DNA from: Pseudoscleropodium purum
Taxonomy: Eukaryota; Streptophyta; Bryopsida; Hypnales; Brachytheciaceae
Direction: 5' to 3'
DNA length: 64,000 nucleotides
NCBI GenBank assembly: GCA_963969395.1
Contig: OZ017797.1
Coordinates: 1,116,001 to 1,180,000, forward strand
Both the position numbers and the translations under genes were made by a program. A model generated the notes under the pieces. It saw nothing but the letters and a program-made list of their open reading frames with translations. It was not told the DNA's origin and ran no database searches. Positions 44,253-55,993 of this stretch are shown piece after piece. Each line of letters opens with the position of its first letter. Position 1 is the stretch's first letter.

Positions 44253-45911
44253 ATGCCGCCGCTACGTAGGTCGAGACAAGCGAGTCCCTCTGGAGGCGAG
44301 GTGAAGCTCCGGAAAGTCATTCCGGTTATTCCCTCCACGGAGCCGGAAAAGTCTCAACTCATGGAGGATCTCAAATCCATGGGTTGCCTCGGGTTTGCCG
44401 AGAAACCCTGGGATTTTAGGGAGGAGAGAATGGTCAAGGAGCTCCTCGGAAAGCTGTCCAACCAGTTTGACAACACCGTGAGAGGAACTCCCGTCAGCTA
44501 GAACGAGGGGATGTGGAGAGCGGTTTACGGTTTCCGAGCAAGAGGTTTGGGGATGGCGAGCCGGAAGGATGAGTTTGTCCGAGGGAAGTTCCAGGGAGCC
44601 GTCAACCCAAAGGACGGATACGCGGTTGAGGATTGTGTGGATGACCGACACCGTCGGATCGTGCAATTCCTGGTTCCGGTTCTTCACCCGGGAAAGCCAA
44701 CCAGGGTGACGATCACCCTCGGCAACACCATTTTCGGTGCCCTCAGTGGTACCCGGAAAGTAGACTGGGCACGGATCATTTCCGATCTCATGGCCCAGCT
44801 CGTTAGTAGGGTTGGGAAGAAAAGGGCCACTCCAGTGTGCCCTTATCTCTTCCACCTCTATCGGGAGAATCAAGTCCTCACCGACATGGAGGAGAAGGTG
44901 TGGAAGACTCAGGAAGTCCTCCTGAAGTATGGGGAGTCGGAAACGGATGACGAGGCGGAATCCGATTCCGAGTCAGACCGGGAGTCTAGCGAGGAAGAGG
45001 AGGAGCCGATGCCGCCGATCAAGCGACAGAAGTTGACGCCTCCACACAAGCGCGGGACGCCTCCCAGTCAAGACAGACCGGCCCCGGAAGAGAAACCGGA
45101 AGCCGAGAAGACTGTTTTCGGAGGAGACCCGGAAATACAAGATCCGTTCAACGGTCTGATCAACGTCCTCTGCAACATCAGGGCGGATTGGGAGGTCAAG
45201 CACAGGACGCTTGCGGCGATCGGCAAGTTGGTAGGTGCACCACCGGACAGCAAGTTGGTGGAACAAGTGGCGGAGTGCATCACGAATCCGGAAGAGACCC
45301 AGAAGCAGGAAGCAGAGATCCGCTGGTTGCAGGAGGAGGTGGATAACCTGAAGGCCACTCTTTTTGCCTATCAAGAAGACGTGACGGCCGCCCGAGAGAT
45401 GGCGGAGGAGACTCGGAAGATAGCCGAGCAGATCAAGGCGGTCCTGGGAGAGACCGGAACGGCCGTCGCCAAAGCGAAGCTCTTCGACGAGAAGATCCAC
45501 GAAGAGAAGAAACTATCCGGTTCCCGGATGGTCCGGATTCTCGTGGACTTCGCCGAGCAGGTGGAGACGGCAATGGTGGAGGGGCGGAAGGCTGCGGACC
45601 GGATCGAGGAGAGCAGCCGGAAGCTGACTGGAGCGACGTGCGACAAAGGTATTCATCTTTCGGACATCTCTCTACCGGATCTCTTTCCGGACGCAACCAT
45701 TTAGAAGGATAGGAAGGATTGGACTCCTGAGTTCAAGAAGTCTGTACGGACTGGGACTCCGGGCACGAGACCGGATATCACCATCGACCTGGAGTCTCCA
45801 CCCGGATCGAATCCTGCGGAGGGGGAACGGGTCCGGAATTTGAGTGAAGTCTTCGAGGAGCTAGTCCCGGAGATCGGAAGCCCGACAATAGGATCCAGAG
45901 TTGTAGGGTAG
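44253..45911 (+). pseudogene. Gag-like / plant-transposon-type protein with coiled coil, two in-frame TAG codons
   Basis: One frame of 552 codons from ATG 44253 to TAG 45909, with TAG at 44499 and 45702 in frame. The N-terminal third (VYGFRARGLGM, RIVQFLVPVLHPGKPTRVTITLGNTIFGAL, KVDWARIISDLMAQL, PVCPYLFHLY) resembles helical proteins found in plant retroelements and transposons, but I cannot assign a family firmly. An acidic Ser/Glu segment follows (about 44935-45010), then KRQKLTPPHKRGTPP (NLS-like), then a long coiled coil (about 45290-45620). Both amber codons could come from CAG. Absent from the 28325-30002 copy. Confidence 0.6.
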
Positions 45912-46855
45912 ATAGGATTTTTGATTTCAGTTAGGAGTAGGAGTGGATCCGGATCCGGATCCGGCTCAACAGTATTAGGTTAGCCGGAAGTTAGATTAGG
46001 ATGGCGGCGGACCCCTACGGGTTTTCCGCTCCTTTTTGTGCTTTTAGGGTTTTTACCCTTTGTATATAAATCGGTTCCTGCGATGGGAACTGGAAGTCTT
46101 CATTTTGCAAATTTCTTGTACCTTTCTCTTTTCCTCATTGTGTGTCTCTCTCCAGCGCGACAGGATTGTATGATGTGGAGTTAGGATAGTGTGAGCCGGT
46201 TTGCGAGTGATTTCTCCCCTTGGTGTTTCTTTTCCGATCCTAGGTGCATGTGAGTAGGTATCGAAGAGTTGGGAGTGAATTTAGTTCCTCAGCACGTCTA
46301 GAGTTTGAGATTCCGGGTGAGAAAGCCGTTGTTAGGCTAGGCGGGTAGGGAGGGATTCCTTAGCTGCGCTAGAACTCCCGGGTGGGAAATCCGGTCGAGT
46401 GTCCGATCTCCTGTGAGGTCTCACCACCCGTAGGGGTAACGGAAGAACTTTAGTTGATGTTGAAACGGACGGGTGCACTTGTAACCACCTGTCTTCGCAC
46501 GGATCGGAAGTAGCATCAAGGTCGTTGTAGTACGAGAGGGTCGAGTGTGGGGTCTTTGTGTGACCTACAACCCGGATTGCTATCTGGGTTGTTGTGAAGG
46601 ACCAAACCGGATCCGGATTAGCTTAGGCGTTTAGGAAGTAGGACAGTGGGTCTTCAGCCACTATAAGTCACGGAAGGAGTGGTGGGCCTACCACTCTCAA
46701 ATGTAAGCGGCGACCCCTCTGATGGTGAAACAGAGGCAAAACTAAACCGGATAGGATTACGGATATAGGATGACCATCCCGACCGGATTGGTCAGGACGG
46801 ATTTCCAGGATCGGAAGTTGTGAGATCTTGGGATTTGGGTATTTGTATGGACCGG

Positions 46856-48671
46856 TGTCGTGTAGAGAGCGATCTGCCTCAGAAAATCACGGGGATTGTG
46901 GCTGCGGTTAGAATTGGCGCAGGAATGATCGTAACACTGTCTAAACAAAACGCTGTCGCAGTGAAACACTGTCGTAAATGTTCGTGAATTTGGTCGTTGA
47001 ATCTTCTTTGCTGTCTCGGAACTGCTCCCCGTTGGCCTATCCTGTGATGGCTCTAAATGGGTCAGGGATTAGGGAATGTGATAAGAAACCACGGCTTCGG
47101 ACGGGAAAAACGGGACAGCCAGACCACGAGCTGAGCTGTCTGGGGGAAAGGATCCTAAACTTCAAACCCACGGTGACCAGGAAGCGCCTTTCACCAGTGG
47201 GAACAACAAATAAGATCGACCATGTGGGCCATTAACCCCACTTCGCCGCCACAAACACAAAATGGAGCGCTTATTGGATAACCACGGCTCGCAACAGGTT
47301 TACAATGCAAATTTGAAAACAACAAGCCTCCAAATCCGGCTAGGAATAACAATAAATGACAACAAGCCTCCAAAACCGGCTAGGAATGACAAGCCACAAG
47401 CCACAACACACGATTCTTCTATCTTCAAATCTTCAGTGTTTTGGCTGAACTTTGATCATGCACCACCGTCACTCCAAAGGTCCGAATCAGATGAGTGATA
47501 GCTTTTTGGAAAGCTAACACAAACTTCTACTCTCCCTCCAAATTTCAATTCAATCTAACACTCTGTCCAACCTCCATGGACTCCCGAAGTTTTGGCCCTT
47601 AAAATCAAGGGCAGCAGACTCTTCCTCACTTCGACACTCACAACTCACTCATAAATGCTCCAAATAACTCAAATGATATCTTTTTAGAAAGCTAACAAAC
47701 TCTTCTACACTTCCTCAAAATCTCAAAGCAAACAAAAGACCTGTCCGTCTTCTTTGGTCGATCGAAGTCTTTGCCCCTTCAAATGGGAGGCAGCAGACCC
47801 TCTTCCACTCAAACAAGCACAACTCTCAAATGCATACTTCAAATCAATCAAGCAAGGACTTTTTGGAAACATCACAACATGATACACAAAAGCTCCAAAT
47901 TTCATTACAAAATTCTCCACACACAATGAGATCTCCCCCTCCAAACATTCGGTTCCCAATTCTCCTCCAAAACTCCAACTCCACACTACAAAACCGACTT
48001 CGAGAAACTTCCAAAGTCTTTTTCTAGATGCCAAAGTCCCACATGGACCAGCCCATACCACTTTCACATGGGTGGACGTCCAAACCTTAGCCAAATGGCT
48101 TGGTTTTTATTTTTCTAACTAGAAGTAAAACTTAAGAAAGAAGGTGAAACAGTCTTCACCTTCCAACTATGTAACAAGGCCAAATCAACTCAAATACTTA
48201 GTAAAATTCTAATAAGGGTAAAATAAGTAACGGAACTAGTTAGATGAAAAATAAACGCCAAATGGTGAAGTGACAGGTCGATGGAGGTAACAAAACCGTT
48301 CGATAGTCGAAACCAGTCGCCAAGTCGTGGACTTGGTCGGCTGGTTAAAGTCGTCGATGGTTAACCGACCAGTCCGGGTTTCGATCCCCGTTGGGCTCGT
48401 CGACTGGTCCGGGTAACCCGTGGCTTGGCACTGCTAGTGAGGCAGGAAAATACAACCGACCCGCTACCCTACCCCTAAGCTATAGTGACAAGATGCAGGC
48501 ACCCCAAGATCGTTAACAAGCTCCCGCATTGACCCCAAAATCGTGGTTCTCACCTTGACTCCACCTTTTACTTGGTTATTTAAATTTCTAAACAACTAAC
48601 CGCTAATTCAAATCCAATCAAATCTAAATAAACACGCATTTTTACATAATGCAGTGTTTCGCAGCACGACA
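46856..48671. mobile_element. 1,816-bp nested LTR-like insertion
   Basis: Starts TGTCGTGTAGAG and ends CGCAGCACGACA, with CCGG duplicated on both sides (46852-46855 and 48672-48675; an ACCGG reading is also possible). The uninterrupted site is seen in the other copy at about 28565 (complement of GGACCGGATAG). TG...CA ends with a 4-5-bp duplication suggest a solo LTR. No coding region supported; it contains the second SINE-like copy. Confidence 0.65.
48305..48505 (+). repeat. tRNA-derived SINE-like repeat (copy 2)
   Basis: GTCGCCAAGTCGTGGACTTGG (A-box-like), GTCCGGGTTTCGATCCCCG (B-box-like), then GGCTTGGCACTGCTAGTGAG and AAGCTATAGTGACAAGATGCAG, in the same order as copy 1 at 13108-13305 but diverged. 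It lies within the nested element at 46856-48671. Confidence 0.5.
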
Positions 48672-48912
48672 CCGGATAGTAAGTAGGACCGGAAGAAGGA
48701 GTAATCCGGTCTGTAGTTATCCGGTGTGGTGGTATTTCTGGTTCTAGATCTAGGACCGGAAAGTAAGATTGGGATACTGACTGAGCTTAACTGCTTAATA
48801 GAGCTAGATACTTCACAGGATCTCGTGGGTTCGATCTTTAGAGTCACTTAGTTATATTCTAGAGCGATTTTTGTGAGTATAATGGGGAATTGACCTGCCC
48901 TGTGCTGCAACA

Positions 48913-49975
48913 ATGGTGATATCTCGTCCATATAACTCATTTCTCAGATTTCATGCTTGAATCTTTCCAAAAGTACTCTTTTTATGACCAGTTTGATGAA
49001 ATTGAGCTAAATGATAAATTCGTACAAAAATATAAGCAAAAGTATGCAATAATTCAAAAAAAAATTGGCACTAAATAGGTTAAAGAATCATATACGAGGG
49101 ATGGACAAGGAGCTACAAGAGGTAACAAAAAATTTATCACAAGGATACTTTCATTGCTCAAATGATCTTGACAAACTATGAGCACATTCCTTAAACTACT
49201 ATAACATACGTCAAAAAATTTAAGCTTCACCGAGGAAAGCAACCCCCTGTGGAGCTAAACAATTGGAGGCATCGCATAGTCAAATTACCTGGCACTGGAA
49301 GTGAATAAGAAATGCTCGAATTGTTTCCCTGTATGGACTGGACACATCATCCCAAAGTTGATGCTCGCCTTTTACAATTTCATACCTGATCAATTGATTA
49401 CAGATAGAGCACATTGGAGATCTCAACCGACATCAATAGTCTCCCCTTGCCTGGCCTGGATAATCAGAAAGGAATAAAAACTAACCATTCCACAACAACA
49501 ATCACCTAAACGATCAACAAGTCTTAAGGCATGCATTTGGTATCCACCGAAGCAATTATTGGCTTGTACTTCCCACGACAACCAGCCCAACTTCGATACT
49601 AATATAGCTAGCTATGCTTACAAAAATCCACAAAACAAAGCTTGATTCAATTGCTAGGCAAGTAAAGAACACTCCATTGCACCAAGGTGAGATCTCCTAC
49701 CAATCAACTTTAGCTTCTGATTCCTCATGCGACAACCGATGTCCAAGCAACCACTTTATAGCCAAGGCCTCCATGGAGCTATCACTGGAGAGCCTCAAAC
49801 ATCGAGACCGTATGTCTCCAACCGCAAGACCTCTTGACATCAATTCATTCATTCAATGCAATGTCAAAGCGTTAAACGCTACAATAGCTATTGCACTTAA
49901 ATTTCAAGCTATCCATTCTCGCGGGTGGCAATTCAATCTCTACAATATAAAATTTCTTCAATCCAATAGTCTAAC
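48913..49975. other. Intergenic region left of E3
   Basis: About 1 kb without a supported gene; ends at the E3 target duplication (CTTGACAA, 49976-49983). Confidence 0.55.
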
Positions 49976-50542
49976 CTTGACAATAGGATTGACATGACGT
50001 CCGGACGCGGACGTTGTGTCCGCAGCGTCTGCTGACATTCGCGATCCCCAAGGATGCAGCGTCCGTTGGGACCGCCCCGCCCGTCTGCCTCGTCCACCCA
50101 GACGGCCTTATTTCCCCTGACCGCCCTACCCAAACTGCCCTGCGGTCACTCCCTTCATCTCTAAACAATTAAATGTTAAATGAAGTGCAATGGTTCGCGA
50201 TTTGTCATTAAAACAATGTCTCTTATAAGTTGAAAGATTATAAAGTTTGACCACGAGTCCATGATAGTCTTGAAACTATGAAAAAATTCCAATTCATTTT
50301 CAAAAGGCAAACCAAAAAAAATTTGTGACTTCAAATATATATATATACTATTTAAAAAATCAAGATCAATACAAATACAAACATAATCAATATGGGCAAA
50401 ATATATTGAATTTAATATAGAATACCATACATTGTGCACATTTGGCTAATTACACATAAAATTTATTATTTCAACTCTATATTTCTAAACTAATTTTTAA
50501 TGCCTATATAACCTATTCAACTACTACTTCTGCACTACCAAT

Positions 50543-52036
50543 CTAATATAAATGGCGGAAATGTTCATCTGGCATCGGCCAACGATATGTATTAGAAAAT
50601 CGCGTAATCACATGGGCCAAACTAGTATTTTCATCGTCAGTCTTCGAAGAAATGCGCTTCAAGTAAGCATAAAACACTTTTGCAAAGTCATGAAAGGCAA
50701 ATTGTGTCGCACTAGGTGTTTTTCGTAGCACGTTGAAATACGCCTCTGACATGTTGTTTCCATTCATCCGCCGAGCAATTTTTCGAATGGCATACTTTTC
50801 CGACTTACGTGAATACATCGGAATGACTTCCACATCTGCACTTGTTTTATGCAAATATGCAATACGTGGATCCACCTACCATCTCCTCTGCAAAATTTAT
50901 TTCATCTCATCTGTTGATGTGAATGTGTACAAAGACTTCATTGGCTGAGAAGTTAAGGTGGTCATGCCCCAATCGCAAACTCCAATGTACACACGTAACT
51001 CATCCTCTAGAAAATGCAACAAGATGTCCGGAGAAAGATCATTGTGCAAATGTCCAGCAAGATGCACTGCATACATTATATGCATAAACGCCCATGTCAA
51101 CTCCGTGCGCTTCTTCCGATATCATCCTAAATGGTGAGCTTTTACAACCTCCTCTTCGGTTGGATTCGTATACATCAAATGGATTTGAATGTTGTCTGGA
51201 TAGTCCTTATCCATATTCAACATTTGTCGAAAAGTTCCACCACTCCACCAATACACATAACCTTCACACATCGTTCCATGCACCGCAGCAAACCGTATCA
51301 CACCCGCATGTGGATTTCGAACAGCCATTGATTCGGTTTGATGTTCTAGCTTTGCAAGATCGGGTCGAGTTTGGTGGTGAATGGATTTTTTTGCCGCAAA
51401 CTCCCAATGAGGAAGTATTCCTGGACATCCTTCAATACGAACCTTTCGAATCGTTGCATATCCACCTCTCATTGTTTTATCATCAACAGCAATCACGCGT
51501 GCTATATCTGGAAGTGCTTTGAGGTGTCGTTTGGTCCTTTCCGCTTCAGCAACTCCATCATTGCTTTTCCACCAACCAATTGAACCAACTCGATTGTGCG
51601 TTTTGGCGAATGGAGCACATCGCCCCCTAAACAAGTCCGCTTTCAGAATCACTTCTTCAAACTAGGCGTCATTGGGTTGATATTCCTTACCATATTTAAC
51701 CAAAATGACTTTGGAATTCCACAATGCGTCATGAACCTTGTTCTCCAAACATTTGGTGAAGTACGTTTTATGCATTTCGTCATGCCACTTCGCCACATTC
51801 AATGCATCCAACAACATCTGTGTCATGTCTACCTTGAATTTAGACACGCACTCCTCTTGATATCTGATGTACTTGTTGTCTAAAGACAATGTTGTTTCCG
51901 ATTCATAAAATTGAACGATGCGCTCAATCATGAATTTCTTGCATTCCTTCGAAGGACTTTGGCGAGCTACCTCCAAGTTTGATGGTCCCTCTCCATGTTT
52001 TAGCTTCGCAACCTTCTTCTTCCCTTTCGTGATCGT
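50543..52036 (-). pseudogene. Protein-kinase-like gene of the hAT family (E3 copy), with nonsense codons
   Basis: Same protein as 27713-30896 without the LTR-like insertion, about 497 codons. The tandem ATGs of the other copy are ACG/ATC here, so the start is lost. Kinase motifs: GGYATIRKV Gly-loop, FAAKKS, catalytic loop HNDLSPDILLH, and DWG. The E2R copy reads HNDLSPHNILLH; a 3-base loss here removes the catalytic Asn. In-frame stops: TAG at 51662 (CAG in E2R), TGA at about 51119 (CGA in E2R), then TAA and TAG near 50894 and 50873 shared with E2R. A second copy in an independent insertion shows the kinase is a regular module of the family and not a chance capture. Confidence 0.75.
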
Positions 52037-52224
52037 GACAAATGAAACTGATATAGATGAAATTTTCTAATTTAAATGTGAATTCACGCGCAAGTGTTAA
52101 AAAAATTGGCAACAAGGGGGCCCCAATAAACCACTCTTGCCTTGCCTCGGAAAAGAGCCAATGGAAGATGAACCACCAAGCTCTCCTCTACCTTGCATTC
52201 ACAAGGAGCAAAGCAAAAGTGACA

Positions 52225-52672
52225 ATGCGGACAGCCCGTCCGCCCCTCTTATAAGGGCGGATGGCCCATCCGCCCCATCGGACGGCCCTAAACCGTCCAC
52301 CCGATCGGACGGGCCAGGGGTGGCGGACGGATCAGCCGTCCGCCTCCCCGAAACCCTACAGCCCCGTCCGCCCGATCGGACGGCCACGGGCGGACAAATC
52401 TGGCGTCCGCCCGATCGAACGGATCGAGGGGGTGGACGGGGCGGACAGGGCGGACGGAGGACAGGGCGGATGGGTATCGGGGCGGATAGGGCGGACGGAG
52501 GACGGGGCGGACGGGTATCGGGGCGGACGGTGGACAGGTATCGGGCCGGATGGGGTCTGGGCGGACGGGGCAGACAAGGCGGACAGCAGACAGGTATCGG
52601 GGCGGATGGGGTCTGGGCGGATGGGGCGGACGGGTATGAGGGCGGATGGCTACGAGGGCGGACGAGGCAGTT
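52225..52672 (-). promoter_or_regulatory. Fused GC-rich block upstream of the E3 kinase gene
   Basis: The part next to the kinase (52225-52435) contains the TATA (complement of CTTATAAG) and about one 151-bp unit as in E2R. The distal part (about 52440-52670; GGGCGGACAGGGCGGACGG and GGGTATCGGGGCGGA repeats) resembles the gene B promoter block. The join removes gene B and its flanks. Confidence 0.6.
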
Positions 52673-52679
52673 TCACTCT

Positions 52680-55440
52680 GAAGCGCTTCGACGTCCATAT
52701 TTTGCACGATAAACAAAGGTCTTCATGGCACTATATAGTCCAACTAACTTTTCATTCATTCAATGTAAAATTTGAAATTAAAAAAGGTAGCCTTCCTTTA
52801 TGACCAAATTTATGAATTCTTGGTAAATGATATTTTTGTACAAAGATATGAGCTAAAATGTGCAAAAATTCACGAAAGGATTGCGACGTTTAATATAAGT
52901 ACCCAAATATTCACGTTGCATTGTGTATAAAGCAATTATAAGAAGGTAGTTGAATAAAAATTCTACTATGAAATTGAATTAGTTGACGTCTAATCACTTA
53001 GTAAACCGCTAAATGTCCAAGTCCTTGCAAGTGTGTTTTGGCTATCGAAAAAGAGCATAAACTTATAGTTCTCCCCAATGAAGCAAATTGTTCTTTTTTC
53101 AAAATCTCATGGTATAGATGTTTAACCTCTAAAGTTCTTTTCACTAAAAACACTTCAAAACTGCCAGTAGTAGTGCAAATACCAAGTCTTGAAAGAAAAA
53201 TACTTTTGGGCATATGTAACCGTAGGATCTTGTAGTAAATTAGTTGGAAAAGATGTCGAACAAATTTTAGACAAATCCACCATTTGGATTGTAAGATATT
53301 AGATATTGAGTGTTTCATTTAAGGGGGCTACTCAATTATGTCTATTAATGAACAATTGGTAGGCTAACAAACCTAACTTAGCATGTATTTTAATATTTGT
53401 TGCAATTGTTTTAGGAATATTAGAACATAATACTATTATAATATTCTTATAAATGATATAGTACTAAATCATTTCAAAATCAACAACATTTGAATACAAT
53501 CTGTCAATCTTGTCTTCCATACTCCTTTAATGATATATATATATATATAAATATATATACATATATAAAATATATTAGATAAATCAACATGAACAAATCA
53601 ATGATTATATATTTCATAGATCTATTTTTCATCAATCAAATAAGAGTGCATGTTCAAATATAGACAAAGATGGTTTCTCCATTTGTTCCCAAAAATTACA
53701 TAAACAAATAGAGAAAGATATGAAGTGAATGTTACTTAGAGAATTGAAAAGAAAGAAATTGAAGTATTCAATTGCATTTTACTAAATTGGAAAATTGCAT
53801 GTGGATGGCATGAATTAATCTTCATAGATGCTAAACTCATACGAGTTGCATTTCAACATTTATGATTTATGCAATTGATTGAATTGAAAGCTCTTGTAAT
53901 TACATTTTCAAATTTTCGATTTAATCATTCAAATTTGCAAGAGTGATTTATGATAGATTTATAACTTTAAATGTGAAAGCATTCAATGCCTTTATGCGTT
54001 TGTTCATCAATATATTAATTTTAAATAAATAATATATATTTTTTATAACATATGCATAAACCATTGCATTGAAAAAAAAAAAAAACTAAGAGCCAAGCCA
54101 AATAGGCTGGTCAAAGGAAGAGAACAAGAGAACAAGAGTCCTACGAGAAAGCAAAGGAAAAAAAAAATATCAAAAGGATTCAAAGGAAGGAGCAAGATGC
54201 ATTCTTGCAAGACCGTAGAATATATAATGAGATAATGATTTCAAAATCCAAACACAAATATATTTTCTATTTCAATGAGAGTCAAAAATGAACTTCCTTG
54301 CTCTCAAAGATTGTACAATGTACACGTTATACAAAACGAACATATAACAGAAAGCGTAGAAGACATCGTTTATCATGATTGAAAACTAAAATGATTTTTT
54401 CTTTCTATGTAGAATATTTTATGAAATGTAACAATGTATTTAATTATCATAGTAATTGGTAGAAATCTTTGTGCAATACATAGAAACATTTCATTTATGT
54501 GGAGTTTTTCATTTATTTAGGATTAAAATTGAAGTATTATACTCTACAAAGTACAAACTGAAAACAATATCATATACCTAAGTTCAAAAGTTTGCAATTG
54601 TTTCGTGAATTCATTTTGAAAACTTAAACAAAGAAATATTTTATAATCAATATCTTGTTCATTTGAATCATTTCAAAATTCGAATCCCGAATTCAATTTC
54701 TATTTATAATAGAAATTATGTTTGTCAATTTTTTAGATCTTTAAACAATGAACCCTCTTTTTTTTTAAATTAATATTTAAAAACATCTGAAATAAGAATA
54801 TTGGAATTACCCTTCAAAATAAATATAGCACATGTATAAGTGTATAATGTATTCTACTCAATCAACTCAAGTAACGAATTTTTCTATGTTTTTAAGGAAA
54901 AATATAACCATATATAATTTGAAAGTTAAAACATTGATTCTTTTTCTTTGTTTTCAAATCTAATCAAAATTTCATTAAAAAATATGAAAGACTCAATGTT
55001 AATTTGAAGATCGTGATGCACTTCTAATTAGAAATCACAACCTTTCATTAAATATCATGAGGTTGAAATCCATTAAACTGTTATTCTAATTATGTATTGG
55101 GGCCTTTTTAAAAAATTTCATTTGCTTACGATGAAAAAGAAATTGACTATTTTTGCAAAACATTTGATTTCCTAATGAACTTTAAAAAAACCCCCACCAT
55201 CTTCAGATCTTTTCAAAACCTATTTAAAAGGATAATATGAGTAAATAATTCAAACATATTCAACTTAACCACATTCCCCTCATTTGTAAAACAATTTAGG
55301 GGAGAAAAGAAAAGGTTTAGGGTAATTAGGGTATAGGGTTTAGGGTTTACATTTTTTTTTTTTTAAAATGATAAATCAATTACATTGATTCTCATTTAGT
55401 AGTGATTATTAGGCTGTTTTTTTTTGGAAATGTTACCGCT
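52680..55440 (+). repeat. AT-rich leader of E3
   Basis: From 53024 it matches 1-2440 closely. 52680-53023 is leader sequence absent from the corresponding join in E2R (24445-24475). No gene seen; the short ORFs near 53000-53320 are open in the copies by chance. Confidence 0.75.
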
Positions 55441-55479
55441 CTTTTTGAGTAATATTGGCCTCATAGGATGCTCCAATGG

Positions 55480-55746
55480 ACAGTTGGGCGGACGCCGTCG
55501 ACGGTCAGTGTTTAAGTGGGGCGGTCGGTGTGTCCAAAGCGCGGACGGCGTCGGAAGGTGGACAGTGCAGACAGTCCTGTCCAATCGCCACATCCGACTG
55601 CCCGTCCGACCGGTCCGTCCGCCCGCCTCGTCCGCCCGCCCCATCCGCTCGTCCGCCCGTCCTCTTCAGCCCCGTCCGGGCCGTTGCTTGTTTTTGAATG
55701 GAAACCCTAAAAATGAACCTTTAATTTTCTGGAGGGGACTATAAAT
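55480..55746 (+). promoter_or_regulatory. GC-rich block and TATA box of the E3 transposase gene
   Basis: CCGTCCGCC-type repeats followed by TATAAAT at 55740-55746, equivalent to 2470-2710 in E1 but with differing repeat content, the most variable part of two otherwise nearly identical copies. Confidence 0.6.
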
Positions 55747-55993
55747 GTTAGAAGAGAAGCTTCGGTATTCACTCTCGAAAAACCGAACGCTAAGATTTTC
55801 AAGGGCTATGAGCTTCAATTTATTGAGTCTCTTGCTTGGTAATGCATAGTTCGGTGGACGGAGGGGCTTTGATTTTCAAAGCTTTGTGTAACTAATTTCA
55901 TTGATATTGTATACATTGTCACATTGTGGGTTTCAAATTGAAAACATTCTATTGGTTTCTTTTGAAATTGAGGTAAAACATACACTTGTCAGT

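Larger units (their letters stand above)
43798..48912 (+). mobile_element. LTR-like element with gag-like/coiled-coil ORF, carrying a nested insertion
   Basis: Starts TGTCGCAGCTTAAAATTTTG and ends CTGTGCTGCAACA, the mirror of 28325-30002 but with 1.6 kb of internal coding sequence kept and a 1.8-kb element inserted at 46856. A promoter-like TATAAAAGG lies at 44071, preceded by three near-tandem CCGGATTATGATGATGA units (about 43996-44045). CCGGAT tandems lie near 45950, and CCGG motifs are frequent throughout. Flanks (CCACA left, ATGGT right) do not match, so one side may be rearranged. No pol gene is visible. The best guess is a non-autonomous retroelement; TIR-type DNA element is the alternative. 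Confidence 0.65.

Noticed and set aside
46978..47498. Short ORFs in the nested LTR-like element
   Set aside because: No recognisable motifs; probably chance ORFs in a non-coding repeat.
48305..48400. Functional tRNA gene
   Set aside because: A- and B-box-like segments are present but I cannot form a proper acceptor stem or anticodon loop, and the second copy shares a long non-tRNA body.
49614..49997. ORF running into the E3 5' end
   Set aside because: It crosses the target duplication into the transposon terminus and shows no recognisable protein features.
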